This document shows positions 33,960 through 34,318 of a DNA stretch of 34,318 bases, in pieces. Position 1 is the stretch's first letter; every line of letters begins with the position of its first letter. The notes beneath the pieces were generated by a model. It worked only from the letters and a program-made list of their open reading frames with translations. It was not told the DNA's origin and ran no database searches. The stretch is from positions 1 to 34,318 of the forward strand of contig RCNQ01000145.1 of assembly GCA_003731675.1 (NCBI GenBank), written 5' to 3'. The DNA is from Bacteroidetes/Chlorobi group bacterium ChocPot_Mid. Its GTDB lineage: Bacteria; Bacteroidota; Ignavibacteria; Kapaibacteriales; UBA2268. Position numbers and translations under genes: made by a program.

Positions 33960-34191
33960 ATTCTACAAGAATTTTTTCAGCTAAACCACGTCCCAATGCT
34001 AATTTATTTTGACCATTTGATATATTCTGAACAAGTACTGGACCCCATTTGGGATTATTTAACTTAATGATTTCATCATCAATATGGATACCCATGGCAG
34101 TAAGTCTTCTTAGGGCTTCTTTGCCTGTAGCTATCGAATTGATTTTTAATTTTTTTTCTGCTTGTGCTTCTGCTAAACTCATTTTCTTCAT
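33949..34191 (-). CDS. feoA: Ferrous iron transport protein FeoA
   Basis: 80 residues, normal length for FeoA, an SH3-like cytoplasmic partner of FeoB. Seen: RRLTAMGIHIDDEIIKL, then a mid beta segment with GPVLVQN and ALGRGLAEKILVE near the C-terminus. It is the first gene of the feoAB unit and overlaps feoB by 11 bases. No clear Shine-Dalgarno, but a candidate promoter and an operator-like repeat lie upstream. Confidence 0.92.
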   Translation of the reverse strand: MKKMSLAEAQAEKKLKINSIATGKEALRRLTAMGIHIDDEIIKLNNPKWGPVLVQNISNGQNKLALGRGLAEKILVEYEN

Positions 34192-34222
34192 TTTCCATTA
34201 TGTTCTCTTTAATAACGTCTAA

Positions 34223-34245
34223 CAATTCCATTTATTTAGGAATTG
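34223..34245. repeat. 7-bp inverted repeat before feoA, candidate operator
   Basis: CAATTCC (34223-34229) and GGAATTG (34239-34245) are separated by 9 bases. A second, overlapping TTAG/CTAA dyad (34236-34249) is present. The site lies just downstream of the candidate -7 box, near the expected transcription start, a good place for an iron-responsive repressor. It does not match Fur or DtxR consensus well. Confidence 0.45.
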
Positions 34246-34252
34246 CTAACAA

Positions 34253-34284
34253 CAAAAATAGATAAAACTAATATATTGGACAAA
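34253..34284 (-). promoter_or_regulatory. Candidate Bacteroidota-type promoter for feoAB
   Basis: On the minus strand TTTG (34284-34281), 20 bases, then TATTTTTG (34260-34253). Transcription would start near 34246, giving a 5' leader of about 55 bases before the feoA ATG. It is the only TTTG/TAnnTTTG pair with good spacing I could find in this stretch. Confidence 0.5.
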
Positions 34285-34318
34285 TTAATAAATTATTTGT
34301 AACTCACGTGTTTTTTAT

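Overview
The window looks like a chromosomal piece of an AT-rich member of the Bacteroidota/Chlorobiota/Ignavibacteriota (FCB) group. The evidence is a type IX secretion C-terminal sorting domain on the first protein, a Bacteroidota-style lipoprotein, a sortilin/BNR-repeat giant protein, and three candidate promoters of the Bacteroidota form TTTG-N19/20-TAnnTTTG. The sulfur and multiheme respiratory genes suggest an anaerobic or facultative Ignavibacteria/Kapabacteria-like organism. That narrower placement is inference.

Layout. (1) 1-3117 is the 3' part of a large secreted beta-helix protein, closed by a strong bidirectional terminator. (2) 3277-12384, all on the minus strand, is a respiratory island of eight genes in two probable transcription units. 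The upstream unit, read 12384 to 7484, is an HdrD/DsrK-like iron-sulfur protein, a DsrM-like cytochrome b, a four-cluster ferredoxin (DsrO/HybA-like), and a NrfD/HybB-type quinone protein fused to a hexaheme cytochrome c. Together they resemble a Dsr/Hmc-type membrane complex whose DsrP-like and cytochrome subunits are one polypeptide. The downstream unit, read 7246 to 3277, is an octaheme tetrathionate-reductase-family cytochrome c, a cytochrome b561-like quinone partner, and two YeeE/YedE sulfur-transport proteins, the second fused to a rhodanese-like domain without the usual cysteine. (3) 12811-15562, divergent from the island, is a soluble PAS-histidine kinase with two Cys-bearing PAS domains and two stand-alone receiver proteins. 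(4) 15662-16725 is a small operon of a DUF134 regulator, a zinc-ribbon miniprotein and a NifX/NifB-C-like protein, preceded by a striking palindrome that encloses a promoter.

(5) 16810-34191 is mixed: a sortilin-like BNR protein (minus); YgiQ-type radical SAM protein, Trm112-like/methyltransferase and Lnt (plus); a lipoprotein, FtsW, MurD, an AlbA_2 regulator and peptide deformylase (minus); a Tat-exported DUF362 protein, a DUF6599-like protein and a sirtuin (plus); and FeoB/FeoA (minus) at the right edge with their own promoter and operator-like repeat.

How it may work together (inference): the OTR-type cytochrome and its b-type partner could reduce a periplasmic sulfur or nitrogen compound with quinol electrons. 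The two YeeE proteins could import the thiosulfate formed. The DsrKMO(PJ)-like complex would couple quinone, periplasmic hemes and a cytoplasmic thiol/disulfide site. The divergent Cys-PAS kinase is well placed to sense redox or sulfur state. No DsrAB, DsrC, CRISPR array, tRNA, rRNA or insertion sequence was seen.
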